A stretch of 45,717 bases of DNA from Sphingomonadales bacterium (GCA_027491235.1 JAIXWO010000028.1:1-45717), one strand, 5' to 3'. Positions 16,996 to 26,477 are shown, counted from the first letter of the stretch. Numbers and translations: made by a program. The notes: generated by a model not told the origin, from the sequence alone.

Positions 16996-18801
16996 TCAAT
17001 GCGCATTGGAATACCCATAGACGGCTAGTGTTTCGTCAATCATTCGTTCCAAGCCGAACCTATTTCGAACGAATTCATGGGTATGCCCCGAAGCATCGGC
17101 AAGACGAGCCGGTTCCGATAGCAAGTAGATGATTTTTTGGGCCACAACTGACGGCTTGGACGAGGCGATGAGCCAGCCCGTCTTGTCATCAATCAGCGTT
17201 TCACGTGCACCGCCAGCATCGATTGCGACCGGAGGCACTCCAACCGCCTGCGCTTCTATTAGGACGTTTGGAAGGCCCTCGACACGAGAGGTGAGCAAAA
17301 AAATATCCATGGCCGCCAAGGGCATCGTGGCATTCCTCTCATGGCCAGGGAAATGGACTCTACCCGCTAATACAGCCCGTGCTCTCAACTCGACTTGATC
17401 TCGCATCGGGCCATTTCCGACCATCAGGAAATGCGCCTTCGGGATTTTCTGAGCTACTAGCCGTGCAATTTCGACCCAGAGCAGGGGGCGTTTTTCCTCG
17501 GAAATCCTCATTATTACACCGACAACGGGGGCGGCCGCAGGAATGCCAAGTCGGCGACGGTACTCGCTCCGAAGTTGCGGCAGTTCCTGCGAAGGCGGCA
17601 GGCTAGCAAAGTCGAATCCGTTTCGGAGGACCTGGATGTTCAGTTGGTTTAAGCCAAGCCATCGGCTGTAGTCGGCCGCACCCGCCTCGCTGTTGTTCAG
17701 GAACGTGACGTTCGGGTGCTTTGCCAACAGCCGGTATATTGGCCGCATATAGGGCTGATTAAAGGCAAAGTGTGCGGGGGAAAGACTGCGGCAGGAAAGA
17801 ACGATTCGCGGCACGCCTACGAGGAGGCCCGCCAACCCAGCCACGACGTTCATGTGGTCGAGCCATAGGTGAACGATCTCGGGCCGGCGAACAATGAATT
17901 CCCTCGCGTAGGCAGCGATCTCGCCACCAAGGTCTCCAAGCGGACTTAGGTTCTTGGTAAGGTCTGCCTCGACCTCGGGCTTGATTTCACTTCCGTTACT
18001 AAACTGTATAACTTGTGAGAAAGGAATGCCCGCCTCGATCAGCGACGGCAGGAAAAAGTCATTGGGTTTGTGCATTGGCGAGTGATGCAAGAAATGCAAG
18101 TCGCGGTGAGCACACACGAAAAGCCCCAACAGCGTTGCCGTGAGTTGGCGCTCCGCTCCCCCGGGGCCAAGCGTTCCACCAACCATGACGATTCGGCCTC
18201 GCCTCCAGGAAGAAGGCGTATCGGCAATTGGTAGGGTCGAACGCTCGAGGGCACGCAGCCTGCGGGAAAAGAGAAATTGCTCTCCTCGGAAAGCAAGCCC
18301 AGTGCTTTCTGCCAATTTAAGCCCCAAGGATAACTTCCATAGACGATACAACAAAGAACGCAGTAATTTCTGGCCAGCCACCAAGAGGAGGCCGCGCCCA
18401 AGTTCAGGCTGGAGTCCGGAAAAAACATGAATGCGGCGTATGCCAGCACGCCAAGCGTGCCAGGCCGCGCGCACCCCAAAATCGGTCCAGCGCCCGATAT
18501 AGACCATGTCTGTTGCGGCCTTCAATGGTAGTTGCCAATCGGCACCCCCTTCCTTGTAATACCCGAGATGATCGGGGAATGAGGCGAGGAGTTGACGATC
18601 TTCTGATTCCAGAATGACACTTTCCACCGAGGGACTGGAAAGCAGGGTTACCACTTCCTGGTGCCCTAAGGGAATGCGCGAACAAACCACACAGGGGCGA
18701 CCCACACGCTGGATTACAGGCAGTAGGCGAAAGAGCACGCCAGACCCTACCTGCTCGGTGTTCGCCTCGCCGACGTCATAGAGAGACTGTATCGTAGTCA
18801 T
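16996..18801 (-). CDS. GT4 glycosyltransferase with a ~200-residue N-terminal extension of unknown type
   Basis: The ATG at 18801 overlaps the wecB stop (ATGA) and has GGAG five bases upstream, giving 601 residues; a frame to 18864 would run into wecB. The GT4 unit starts near residue 205 (GRIVMVGGTLGPGGAERQ) and shows an E-x7-E site in SRVEGLPNVLIE. Ordinary GT4 enzymes are 350-420 residues, so the first ~200 residues are extra. They contain ATDMVYIGRWTDFGVRAAW and IRRIHVFSGLQPELGRG, look globular, and match no family I recognise. A degenerate second GT-B half or a partner-binding domain are both possible. Confidence 0.88.
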   Translation of the reverse strand: MTTIQSLYDVGEANTEQVGSGVLFRLLPVIQRVGRPCVVCSRIPLGHQEVVTLLSSPSVESVILESEDRQLLASFPDHLGYYKEGGADWQLPLKAATDMVYIGRWTDFGVRAAWHAWRAGIRRIHVFSGLQPELGRGLLLVAGQKLLRSLLYRLWKLSLGLKLAESTGLAFRGEQFLFSRRLRALERSTLPIADTPSSWRRGRIVMVGGTLGPGGAERQLTATLLGLFVCAHRDLHFLHHSPMHKPNDFFLPSLIEAGIPFSQVIQFSNGSEIKPEVEADLTKNLSPLGDLGGEIAAYAREFIVRRPEIVHLWLDHMNVVAGLAGLLVGVPRIVLSCRSLSPAHFAFNQPYMRPIYRLLAKHPNVTFLNNSEAGAADYSRWLGLNQLNIQVLRNGFDFASLPPSQELPQLRSEYRRRLGIPAAAPVVGVIMRISEEKRPLLWVEIARLVAQKIPKAHFLMVGNGPMRDQVELRARAVLAGRVHFPGHERNATMPLAAMDIFLLTSRVEGLPNVLIEAQAVGVPPVAIDAGGARETLIDDKTGWLIASSKPSVVAQKIIYLLSEPARLADASGHTHEFVRNRFGLERMIDETLAVYGYSNAH

Positions 18802-19907
18802 AATCTCCGCCCCCGCTGCGACAAAAGGCTCTCGACGATACGCTGTGCAGCATGGCCATTCCACAGGGGAATGGTCGTGTTCATACGGGCGGCAGCCGAC
18901 TCCATGACCGATTTGGCCGCCTCGGCAATGTGCGAAATGGCGATCAGTCGATTGCTGCCCAGACTCAAGGTGATCGGACGTTCAGTAGAGTCACGCGCAG
19001 TAAGGCATGGCACACCTAAGTAGGATGTCTCCTCCTGGATACCACCCGAGTCCGTAACCACAAGGCGACAATTCGACACGAGGTTCATGAATTCGATGTA
19101 GCCGAGAGGCTCAAGCAGAACTACCTGAGCGTCGCGCAGCCTGTGCATCAGGTCAAAGGACTCTAGGCGTGAACGCGTCCTGGGATGCACCGGAAAAACG
19201 ACTGGAATACTCGCTGCCAACTCGACAAGTTGATCGACTACGACCGACAGGTTCCCGCGATAGTCGACATTGACCGGTCGGTGCATGGTGATGACCGCAT
19301 AGGACGAGGGCTCCAAGCCCAGGCGGGCAACCGTGCCGGCTTCCGCGATGCGCTCCCGAAGCAAACAATAGGCATCGATCATGATGTTGCCAACACGGAC
19401 GATTCGTTCAGGCGCAACGCCCTCGCGCAACAGGTTGCCATCGGCATCCTCGGAGGGCGTCCACAAGAGGTCAGCGACCGCATCGACGAGCAGGCGATTG
19501 ATTTCCTCCGGCATGGTCCGGTCGCCGCTGCGCAGACCGGCTTCGAGATGCGCCACGGGGAGATTGAGCTTCTTGGCGGCGAGGGTGGCCGCGATGGTCG
19601 AGTTGATATCGCCGACGACGACAACCCAGTCGGGGCGATTTCGCAGGCACAATGCCTCGTACGCCGTCAAAACCGCGGCCGTTTGCTCGGCGTGTGTCGT
19701 ACCCGAAGCCTGTAAATGAAAGTGTGGCGCCGGAAGGCAAAGATCGCGTAGAAATACATCTGACATCTCGGCACTGTAATGCTGCCCGGTATGCACCAGC
19801 ACCGGATCGGCCCAGTCGGTCTTGACAAGGGCGTGATACAAGGGACCCACCTTCATGAAGTTCGGCCGGGCCCCCGCGACGAGATGAATCCGCATCTTTT
19901 CAGGCAT
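18798..19907 (-). CDS. wecB: UDP-N-acetylglucosamine 2-epimerase (non-hydrolysing)
   Basis: The 369-residue protein matches the WecB family throughout: GARPNFMKVGPLYHAL at the N-terminus, HTGQHY, VVVGDINSTIAATLAAKKL, VAHLEAGLRSGDRTMPEE and VTDSGGIQEET. It interconverts UDP-GlcNAc and UDP-ManNAc in the cytosol through a 2-acetamidoglucal intermediate. No WecC-type partner sits beside it, although the TviB-like enzyme at 36566-37867 might oxidise a ManNAc derivative. The related WbpI group acts on UDP-GlcNAc(3NAc)A, but no 3-amino pathway genes are present here. It overlaps the preceding GT4 gene by 8 bp and the following one by 4 bp. Confidence 0.95.
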   Translation of the reverse strand: MPEKMRIHLVAGARPNFMKVGPLYHALVKTDWADPVLVHTGQHYSAEMSDVFLRDLCLPAPHFHLQASGTTHAEQTAAVLTAYEALCLRNRPDWVVVVGDINSTIAATLAAKKLNLPVAHLEAGLRSGDRTMPEEINRLLVDAVADLLWTPSEDADGNLLREGVAPERIVRVGNIMIDAYCLLRERIAEAGTVARLGLEPSSYAVITMHRPVNVDYRGNLSVVVDQLVELAASIPVVFPVHPRTRSRLESFDLMHRLRDAQVVLLEPLGYIEFMNLVSNCRLVVTDSGGIQEETSYLGVPCLTARDSTERPITLSLGSNRLIAISHIAEAAKSVMESAAARMNTTIPLWNGHAAQRIVESLLSQRGRRL

Positions 19908-21168
19908 CCCTGCATTCCCCAGTATTGATTACCCCGATTACTACTGACTCGAAGCCGGCCACGATTTCCCGGATGTCGAAACTACGCAACGCCTCAGCCG
20001 GTGGCACCTGTGTCGCACTTTCCCCCCTCTGCCACCGTGACAGTGCCTCGCGCAGCATGGCGAGGATGCTCGCATCATCCGTCGGATCTACAGTCGGAAA
20101 GCCGAGACCCCCTAGTACGCGTGCCGTAGCTCCAGTGTGAGGTGTCAAGGCAAGGATCGGGCGGCGCAGAAAGAGATAATCCACAATCTTGCTCGGCAGG
20201 AATACGCTGTGTTCCGCGGGCGCATCGATTACCAAGAGTAGATCGGCCGACTGCGCGATCGCCAGACTGTCGAGAAACGGCACGCTGGGCGAAAGCGAGA
20301 TGATGTCACCCAAGTTGAGTTGCTTCACCATATCATGCATGGCCTGCGTTGCGTAACCGACACACTCGACCTGCATCTGTGTCGAACCCTGTTCGGCTCG
20401 CAGCGTCGCCAAGGCACGCAGCAGCGCCATGGAATCGCGACCTTCATAAAGGTTGCCAGTGTGGGTGATGGTGAATTTCCCCGAACCCGGCTTGGGCTTG
20501 GGCTGGATCAGACCGAGGAGATCGCCATCGTAACCATGCGAAAGGACATGCACTTTCCCAATCCAGGAGGCCGGATACTTGGCCATAACGAGATCGGCAG
20601 TTTCCTCTGTCGTGAAGATTACGGCATCCGCTGCGGAAATAATCTCCCGTTCTTGCTTAACTGCGGTAGCTCGTGCTTTTTCATCAGTCGGGGTGAAATA
20701 AGGGCTGTCCACCCATGGGTCGCTGAAATGCGCAACCCAAGGCAGATCCGGATATCGACGCTTGACACGTAACGCAACACGATGATTGATCCACGGTTGC
20801 GCAAAACTGATAAGCGCATCCGGCTTTTCCGCCTCTATCCGCCTGCCTAAGGCTTTGGAAGCTCGACTTATCCAGTTGGGGTCCCGGGTGTTCTTCGTGC
20901 CCAAGATACACCTTGAGAAGCGAAGCCAGCGCGGGCTCGATTCAACCTCTTCCCGTGGCTCTACGTAGCTGATTTCGTAGCTGCCAAGATAGAAGAATTC
21001 CAAACGCGGATCCTGTGCCGCAAAGGGCTCAACATCCGGTGGCACGGCGATGACCGTGGTCTTCCAGCCGCGCTGGTCCATTGCACGCAACGTTCTGGAG
21101 ACTTGAAGCGAGCGCGGAAAGATTAGGGGCGGCATCATCCATGCCAGCGCCAGCAAGCGGCGGCTCAT
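19900..21168 (-). CDS. GT4-like glycosyltransferase
   Basis: The ATG at 21168 overlaps the asnB-like stop by 4 bp and is preceded by AGGTGGG, giving 422 residues. The N-terminus LALAWMMPPLIFPRSLQ, FSDPWVDSPYF and ITHTGNLYEGRDS in the middle, and FLPSKIVDYLFLRRPIL in place of the usual E-x7-E pair, are typical of a GT4 subgroup common in O-antigen clusters. It is soluble apart from short hydrophobic patches. Its donor and acceptor cannot be predicted; tight packing between wecB and asnB suggests it could use the ManNAc or amidated sugar made by those neighbours. Confidence 0.88.
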   Translation of the reverse strand: MSRRLLALAWMMPPLIFPRSLQVSRTLRAMDQRGWKTTVIAVPPDVEPFAAQDPRLEFFYLGSYEISYVEPREEVESSPRWLRFSRCILGTKNTRDPNWISRASKALGRRIEAEKPDALISFAQPWINHRVALRVKRRYPDLPWVAHFSDPWVDSPYFTPTDEKARATAVKQEREIISAADAVIFTTEETADLVMAKYPASWIGKVHVLSHGYDGDLLGLIQPKPKPGSGKFTITHTGNLYEGRDSMALLRALATLRAEQGSTQMQVECVGYATQAMHDMVKQLNLGDIISLSPSVPFLDSLAIAQSADLLLVIDAPAEHSVFLPSKIVDYLFLRRPILALTPHTGATARVLGGLGFPTVDPTDDASILAMLREALSRWQRGESATQVPPAEALRSFDIREIVAGFESVVIGVINTGECRDA

Positions 21169-23054
21169 GACACCCACCTGCGCATCCAGATTTCCAAGAT
21201 CAGAAGACTCCACAAACGATGTCGTGCCCTTGCGTCAGCCTCTGGCTGGGTGCCGTGCTTGACGATCTGCTGCAGTGCGGCTGGCTTGAACCAGTCGGCA
21301 ATTCGCGCGGAGGGATCCAAGAGCATTTCACGCACCCAGGGGGCAAGCCTTCCGGAAAGCCAACCGTACACGGGTACGGGAAAACCCTGCTTGGGACGCT
21401 CCACAATTTCACGAGGCAAACGAGACTCTGCGTAGCGCCGAAGGATTTCTTTCGTCCGGTAGTTCCGTGCAGCATCGGGTCCAGCTTTCAAGCGCACCGG
21501 TAGACTACCGGCCCATTCGACTAGGCGATAGTCGAGAAACGGGGTGCGCAACTCGAGAGAATTGGCCATGGACATCCGATCCGCCTTCATCAGCAAATCC
21601 TCGACCAGCCAATCCTGGCAGTAGGAATAGAGCACCTGGTTCAACGGTTCGCTATCGTCTAGCCGCACCATATGGTTGCGGACAACATCCAGGCTATCTG
21701 GCCAGCTTTCGGCGGATGAGAGCATCTCGCGCTTTTCCGCAGAGGACCAGAGGTTAGTCATAGAGATCGGCACCACCACCTGTCGTTGATCCGTCACGGT
21801 GGCCGCTAGCGTCTCCAATTCGCGCGCTCGTGCAGAAAACGGCGCCGCCAAGCGGGAAAGCAGCCCTGCGCCGCGCTGACGTTCAGCACGCGCCACCGTC
21901 ACCTGATCCCACAATCTGGCCCAACGGTCGAAGTCATAACCTGCGAAAATCTCGTCCGCCCCTTCGCCGGAAAGCACGACCTTCACCTCCTGACGAGCCA
22001 AACGGGAAACATAGTAGAGCGGCACAGAGGCCAAGTCAGCCAGCGGTTCATCCGTATGCCAGACGAAATCAGGCAGGAAGTCGAGAAAGTCTTTCTCGTC
22101 GATGATGACTTCGCGGTGCTGGGTCGAGAACGCCTTCGACACCAACCTAGCATAGGCCAGTTCATTGGTATCCGGGGCATCGGCGAATGCCACTGAAAAA
22201 GTATGCAACGAGGGCGAGGCTGCCGCCGCAACCACGGCGCTCGAGTCGAGGCCGCCGCTCAGGGTGATTCCCACTGGAACATCGGCCTGCAGGCGCAGGC
22301 GGACAGCATCCTCGAACAGGTCACGGAATTCTTCGTCGTATTCGTTAATGCTTTTTTCAGCAGCTGGCGGCGCCATGAGCATGTCCCACCAACGGCTCAC
22401 CTTCGGAGCGTTATCGCAAAGACGAAATTCCAGGCGGTGGGCCGGTGGCAGCTTGAAGATTCCATCCCAGATGGTCTGCGGCCCGGGGACATAGCGAAAG
22501 GTCAGGTAATCCCAAACGGCTTGTCGACGGATGGAGCGTCCGATCAGTCCGGACGCCAGGATTGCCTTGATCTCGGAACCAAACACTAGGGCGCCACCCA
22601 CGTGGGCATAGTAGAGTGGCTTGACCCCAAGACGGTCGCGCACGAGGTGCAAAACGCCCTGCTTCCTGTCCCAGATGGCGATGGCAAACATGCCATTCAA
22701 CCGCGCAATGCTTTCAATGCCGGCAGTTTGATAGAGCTTGAGGATAACTTCCGTATCAGAACGTGTTCGAAAGCTTTCACCACTGCGGACCAGTTCGCTG
22801 CGCAGTGCCGCGTGATTAAAAATCTCGCCGTTGAAGCTGATGACAACTCGACCGTCACCCGAGGTCATCGGCTGATGACCACTCGCAAGGTCAACAATGC
22901 TCAGACGCTGGAAGCCCAGCCCAACATGCTCATCTGTGTAGACTCCATGATCGTCCGGGCCGCGATGGGCGATCACCGAGCACATTTTCGCCAGCAATGG
23001 TGCCCGCTGCGTATCCTCAACACTGATGCGAAACCACCCTGCAAAACCGCACAT
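21165..23054 (-). CDS. asnB: Second asparagine-synthase-like glutamine amidotransferase
   Basis: A 629-residue enzyme with an N-terminal glutaminase (MCGFAGWF, Cys2 nucleophile; SFNGEIFNH; RSDTEVIL) and a C-terminal synthetase domain with SGGLDSS and VVLSGEGADEIFAGYD. It has the same domain order as the copy at 8003-9961 but differs clearly along its length, so it is not a recent duplicate. Two such enzymes suggest two different carboxylated sugars, or a sugar and another acid, are amidated. It ends within the ATG of the GT4 gene, consistent with translational coupling. Confidence 0.93.
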   Translation of the reverse strand: MCGFAGWFRISVEDTQRAPLLAKMCSVIAHRGPDDHGVYTDEHVGLGFQRLSIVDLASGHQPMTSGDGRVVISFNGEIFNHAALRSELVRSGESFRTRSDTEVILKLYQTAGIESIARLNGMFAIAIWDRKQGVLHLVRDRLGVKPLYYAHVGGALVFGSEIKAILASGLIGRSIRRQAVWDYLTFRYVPGPQTIWDGIFKLPPAHRLEFRLCDNAPKVSRWWDMLMAPPAAEKSINEYDEEFRDLFEDAVRLRLQADVPVGITLSGGLDSSAVVAAAASPSLHTFSVAFADAPDTNELAYARLVSKAFSTQHREVIIDEKDFLDFLPDFVWHTDEPLADLASVPLYYVSRLARQEVKVVLSGEGADEIFAGYDFDRWARLWDQVTVARAERQRGAGLLSRLAAPFSARARELETLAATVTDQRQVVVPISMTNLWSSAEKREMLSSAESWPDSLDVVRNHMVRLDDSEPLNQVLYSYCQDWLVEDLLMKADRMSMANSLELRTPFLDYRLVEWAGSLPVRLKAGPDAARNYRTKEILRRYAESRLPREIVERPKQGFPVPVYGWLSGRLAPWVREMLLDPSARIADWFKPAALQQIVKHGTQPEADARARHRLWSLLILEIWMRRWVS

Positions 23055-23063
23055 CTGTTTGCG

Positions 23064-23975
23064 TTACGAATGATTATTGCGGCGACGAGCAATGACGTAA
23101 TGGCTGCTGGCATTTATGGTGCGTTGAATATCTTCAAAGCCACTTTGTTGCAGCCACAACTCGATTTCGTACCATGAGTAAGTATCGTTGATGGTCGGGC
23201 TCACCGCATCGAACCAACCACCGACATCTTCCCCCTTCAATCTGTGAAGAAACTCATACCGCTCCGAAAAGGACATGGTGCAAGTTGCCCGCCGAAGCTT
23301 TTCTACCTCTGCATAGTAGGCGAATTCACCAGGATCACGTCCAGTCGGCTCGCCGTAGAGCATCATGAAGATGTGGCCACCTGGCTTGACCAGGCGGGCG
23401 ACGTTCGAGAATGCGCCGAAGGTATTGCCAGTGTGATGCAGTACGCCGTGCGACCAGACCAAGTCAAACTCAGCCTCAAGCGGTACGGGTTGCGTCAGGT
23501 CATGCTGAAGCACAGTTACTCCCCTGAATTCGGCGCAGGCACGCTGGGTATGGAACACCCCCGCCTCGGATTGATCAACGGCATAGACCATCGCCCCCAA
23601 TGAGGCCATTGCCCAGGAAAAACGGCCGGAGCCGCAACCCGCATCCAATACCCGTTTGCCGGGAAACCAATCTTTGGGCAGCTTGGTATATTCGAGAACC
23701 AAGTTCGGTTCACGCAATTTCAGCTCAGGCCGCGTCTCTGTCCAATTGCCGTCTGGGCTATCCCGCCATTGATAATCAAAACTTTCACGCGTCCGATAGG
23801 TAATCGGCAGATTATTGATGACATCGGCACTCAAATATCTAACCAAAGATCGCAGGCGACTCACCTCCAGCGACAGATACTCGATGGAGTACTGCATGTC
23901 TCGTACCTGCTGGTCAACCATTGGGGATGAGCCTTGCGCCCCAATGATTCGTCTGAGAAAAGTTCTAATACCCAT
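23064..23975 (-). CDS. Class I SAM-dependent methyltransferase with N-terminal coiled coil
   Basis: The 303-residue protein begins with a basic segment and a helix with heptad character (roughly residues 20-50), then a methyltransferase core with VLDAGCGSGRFSW, YAVDQSEAG, WSHGVLHHTGN and VKPGGHIFMMLYGEPTGRD. The region after the core (EKLRRATCTMSFSERYEFLHRLKG) is helical and shared by the gene at 24902-25798 only in general style. The coiled coil could drive oligomerisation or partner binding, as in other glycan-modifying enzymes. The methylated position is unknown. Confidence 0.88.
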   Translation of the reverse strand: MGIRTFLRRIIGAQGSSPMVDQQVRDMQYSIEYLSLEVSRLRSLVRYLSADVINNLPITYRTRESFDYQWRDSPDGNWTETRPELKLREPNLVLEYTKLPKDWFPGKRVLDAGCGSGRFSWAMASLGAMVYAVDQSEAGVFHTQRACAEFRGVTVLQHDLTQPVPLEAEFDLVWSHGVLHHTGNTFGAFSNVARLVKPGGHIFMMLYGEPTGRDPGEFAYYAEVEKLRRATCTMSFSERYEFLHRLKGEDVGGWFDAVSPTINDTYSWYEIELWLQQSGFEDIQRTINASSHYVIARRRNNHS

Positions 23976-23990
23976 GCATAAGCCCTTGCG

Positions 23991-24905
23991 TTAGAGGTGC
24001 TTGTTATTCTTTGACGCCATCAAGGCCAACTCCACCCCCGCAACCGACACCACGCCCGCTTTAGCTAAGCGTTCCATCGCCCGCATGAAGGGCGGCTGAT
24101 TCAACACATGGCATGGATCCGCGTACCAGGTAAATACCGCCGGCAGCTTCTGCTTCAAGAAAAAATCAATCGTCTCGGACATCAGCTCCAGATACTGATT
24201 ACCAAGGGTGTAATTCTTGCGATCTGTCAGATAGGTCCAGGAATCGAGAATGGTTTCCGGATTGCGGGCTGAGCCAAAGCATGGAATCTCGACCAAGCCA
24301 TGCGTCTCATAAGCGGGTCCGGATCTCAGACCGAATGATGGGATGGTCGTAGAGCAATAACGATAGCCAATGTTGGCTGCAACGCGGTGCATCAGGTCAA
24401 CCTGCTCCGGCTTCTGATAGCAACCGAAATGCGGCGCCCGGAAACCGACCGGCGCAATGCCGATTACCTCGGTAACAATTTCATGGCCGCGCAGGATATC
24501 AGCCTCGGCCTCCTCCGGCGACATCGAATCATAGAAAGTGATGCCAACCCACTGATCACCATTCCATTCGGCGTGGGGGAGACCGCCATGGTTCATAAAT
24601 TCCGCTCCCCGCTGGGCCAAACGCCGATAGGGCTCGGGAGATTTCAATAGTTGCGCCCCGGGTACGGCATAGGTGGCCTTGATACCCAGCGACTCTAGGA
24701 AAGCATGCACATCTTCCGCAGCAGCGGCGTCGAGATCGGTATCACAATCAAACGACAGGAACAGATAGGGCCGATCTAGGCCAAGCTTGCGCGCGGCGGC
24801 GATGTAGCCCTCATGTCGTTGGAGAGATGGTGTCTCCGAAGTTGCGGACCCGCGACTGCGTAGCGGACGCAACATCTGCCGCAGCAAGGCAAGCGCGCCC
24901 ATCAT
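23991..24905 (-). CDS. Polysaccharide deacetylase (NodB-like, CE4)
   Basis: The ATG at 24905 overlaps the neighbour's stop (ATGA) and has AAGG upstream; it gives 304 residues. The NodB core is visible: LFLSFDCDTD (catalytic and metal Asp among residues 53-57), a metal-site pair in NHGGLPH (His106/His111), and GFRAPHFGCY with the conserved Arg-Ala-Pro. VFTWYADPCHVL near the C-terminus supplies the last His motif. There is no signal peptide, so it probably acts in the cytosol on a lipid-linked intermediate or nucleotide sugar, removing an N-acetyl group. Such enzymes occur in clusters that make free-amine or re-acylated amino sugars. Confidence 0.88.
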   Translation of the reverse strand: MMGALALLRQMLRPLRSRGSATSETPSLQRHEGYIAAARKLGLDRPYLFLSFDCDTDLDAAAAEDVHAFLESLGIKATYAVPGAQLLKSPEPYRRLAQRGAEFMNHGGLPHAEWNGDQWVGITFYDSMSPEEAEADILRGHEIVTEVIGIAPVGFRAPHFGCYQKPEQVDLMHRVAANIGYRYCSTTIPSFGLRSGPAYETHGLVEIPCFGSARNPETILDSWTYLTDRKNYTLGNQYLELMSETIDFFLKQKLPAVFTWYADPCHVLNQPPFMRAMERLAKAGVVSVAGVELALMASKNNKHL

Positions 24906-25798
24906 GCCGCCTTGTCCGCAGTGATCCACAGGCTCCACCCCCAGCGCCGTGCCAGGGCCTTGCGCCAAGACAGGGGCAACCGCTGCCCCAACCTCGGGAA
25001 CCAAGTATTCAGTGCCTCCGGCACATCGGTGCCCAGCACTTTGATAGAGACGTTCTCACACATCGGAAGCAGATCTCGCCGCACTTCCTCATGCGTCACC
25101 GGCCAAGTATGCGGATTGCCCTCCTGACGCCCGCCATCCCCGTAACGGCTGGCCAGCCCCAACTCATCTAGGAATTGACGCTCGAGATTGACGAACCCTT
25201 CCTGATAGGCCACGAAGTATTTGTACAGTACCGAATTGCGGTTGTAGAGCATTAGAGCAAGGCGCCCGCCCGGCTTCAGCACACGGAACATTTCGCGGGC
25301 TGCTTGCTGAATGCCCGGGGTGTGGTGGATGACGCCCCATGAATAGACGAAATCGAAGGTTGCGTCTGCGAACGGTAACGTCTCGGCATCGACTTCGCGA
25401 ATATCGGCCCTAAGGCCAAACAGCTCGAAGCGCCGAATGGTTTTTTCAATCGCCACCGGGTTGAGGTCTATGGCGGTTATATCGGCGCCATGCAAAGCCC
25501 ACTGGCTGGCCATGCAGCCCAAACCACAGCCGATCTCGAGGACCTTCTTACCGCGAAATCGCTCGTAGTCGAAGATGCGACCGAACTTGCCGGTGTCATC
25601 GTGCAAAGGTTCATTCCAGCGGAAAAATACGGAATCGGCCAGTTCATAAAAGCGCCGTGTCCCAATCTCGACACGCTCCATGTGCCCATCAGGCAGACGG
25701 TATTCCACATGGCCATGATCCTCAGCATAGGTCATCGGGGCATCGGCCCACCAGTCGCGAATGGCTTTTTTCTTGTCGTGCTGTTTGTTGTCAATCAT
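24902..25798 (-). CDS. Class I SAM-dependent methyltransferase
   Basis: A 298-residue soluble protein with an N-terminal region (IRDWWADAPMTYAEDHGHVEY) often seen in this group, then VLEIGCGLGCMASQWA, TAIDLNPVAIEKT, YSWGVIHHTPG and RVLKPGGRLALMLYNRNS. The C-terminal 100 residues include EGNPHTWPVTHEEV and end in an Arg/Trp-rich helix that may rest on the membrane. It is coupled to the deacetylase gene by a 4-bp overlap, so the two may act in sequence on the same sugar. Substrate unknown. Confidence 0.9.
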   Translation of the reverse strand: MIDNKQHDKKKAIRDWWADAPMTYAEDHGHVEYRLPDGHMERVEIGTRRFYELADSVFFRWNEPLHDDTGKFGRIFDYERFRGKKVLEIGCGLGCMASQWALHGADITAIDLNPVAIEKTIRRFELFGLRADIREVDAETLPFADATFDFVYSWGVIHHTPGIQQAAREMFRVLKPGGRLALMLYNRNSVLYKYFVAYQEGFVNLERQFLDELGLASRYGDGGRQEGNPHTWPVTHEEVRRDLLPMCENVSIKVLGTDVPEALNTWFPRLGQRLPLSWRKALARRWGWSLWITADKAA

Positions 25799-25810
25799 GT
25801 TTCATCGATC

Positions 25811-26461
25811 TCAAGACTTGCCACGCAATGCATCCCAAGCTGCGAGTCCCGCTGCCAGGGGCACGATGGCTAGGGTGGCCAGCAACTCGGTCACCCGGGT
25901 GCTCGCCAGCAGACGGCGCCAACGCAGTTTTCTGGATGTACTGGCATCGAGTGAAAAAATGCGACGCCGGCCATTTACTACATAAACTCGCCCACTGGGT
26001 AGGCGCGACTCGAGGCTCGCCCAACCAAGGCCCAGCGCGTCTGGGTAAATCAGGAGCATGCTGTCAGCGGTCTCGTTCGCATCGAGCAAGTCGCCAGCCG
26101 TCCGCACCTCAACCTGCCCGAAAGATGCGAGTTGCTCACAGGCGGCATCCTGAGCCAGAACCTCGTCTACCCGGATCGTCACGTCAACTGGCGAGCCTTG
26201 GCGCAGGGCGTCCTTGAGCAAGCCCACCTGATATCCAACGGTCCGCACATTGGCAAAGTGGTCGCGATTGGACGCGATGAACTGACGCAGAGAAAGCAGG
26301 CTCAGCCGATCCAGCAACCTGGCGATAGGGCCAAGCCGGGGCACAAGGCTGGCAAAGGAAAACGCTGGCGGATTGCCGATGCCGCCGCGGTAGCTGCAGA
26401 GCACAACAAGCAAGCGGCCTTCAAGCTGGGGCTGCGATGATTCAAGCAAAGGAGTCAACAT
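25811..26461 (-). CDS. Unknown protein, 216 aa, with C-terminal hydrophobic segment
   Basis: Read from the ATG at 26461, 16 bp after the end of the Zn-ribbon methyltransferase gene; longer frames would run into that gene. I do not recognise a family. The N-terminal part has a beta strand and a Gly-rich turn (LLVVLCSYRGGIGNPP), which could suggest a nucleotide-sugar-binding fold. The middle is charged (VDVTIRVDEVLAQDAACEQ, ADSMLLIYPDALGLGW). Residues ~185-210 (LLATLAIVPLAAGLAAWDAL) look like one membrane helix near the C-terminus. Codon use matches its neighbours and it sits in the middle of the methyltransferase block, so a role in glycan modification is plausible. Confidence 0.75.
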   Translation of the reverse strand: MLTPLLESSQPQLEGRLLVVLCSYRGGIGNPPAFSFASLVPRLGPIARLLDRLSLLSLRQFIASNRDHFANVRTVGYQVGLLKDALRQGSPVDVTIRVDEVLAQDAACEQLASFGQVEVRTAGDLLDANETADSMLLIYPDALGLGWASLESRLPSGRVYVVNGRRRIFSLDASTSRKLRWRRLLASTRVTELLATLAIVPLAAGLAAWDALRGKS

Positions 26462-26477
26462 AATCGTATGAAAAGAC

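Noticed and set aside
22602-23177. Plus-strand frame of 191 codons
   Set aside because: Antisense to the start of the second asparagine-synthase-like gene and the end of the methyltransferase next to it.
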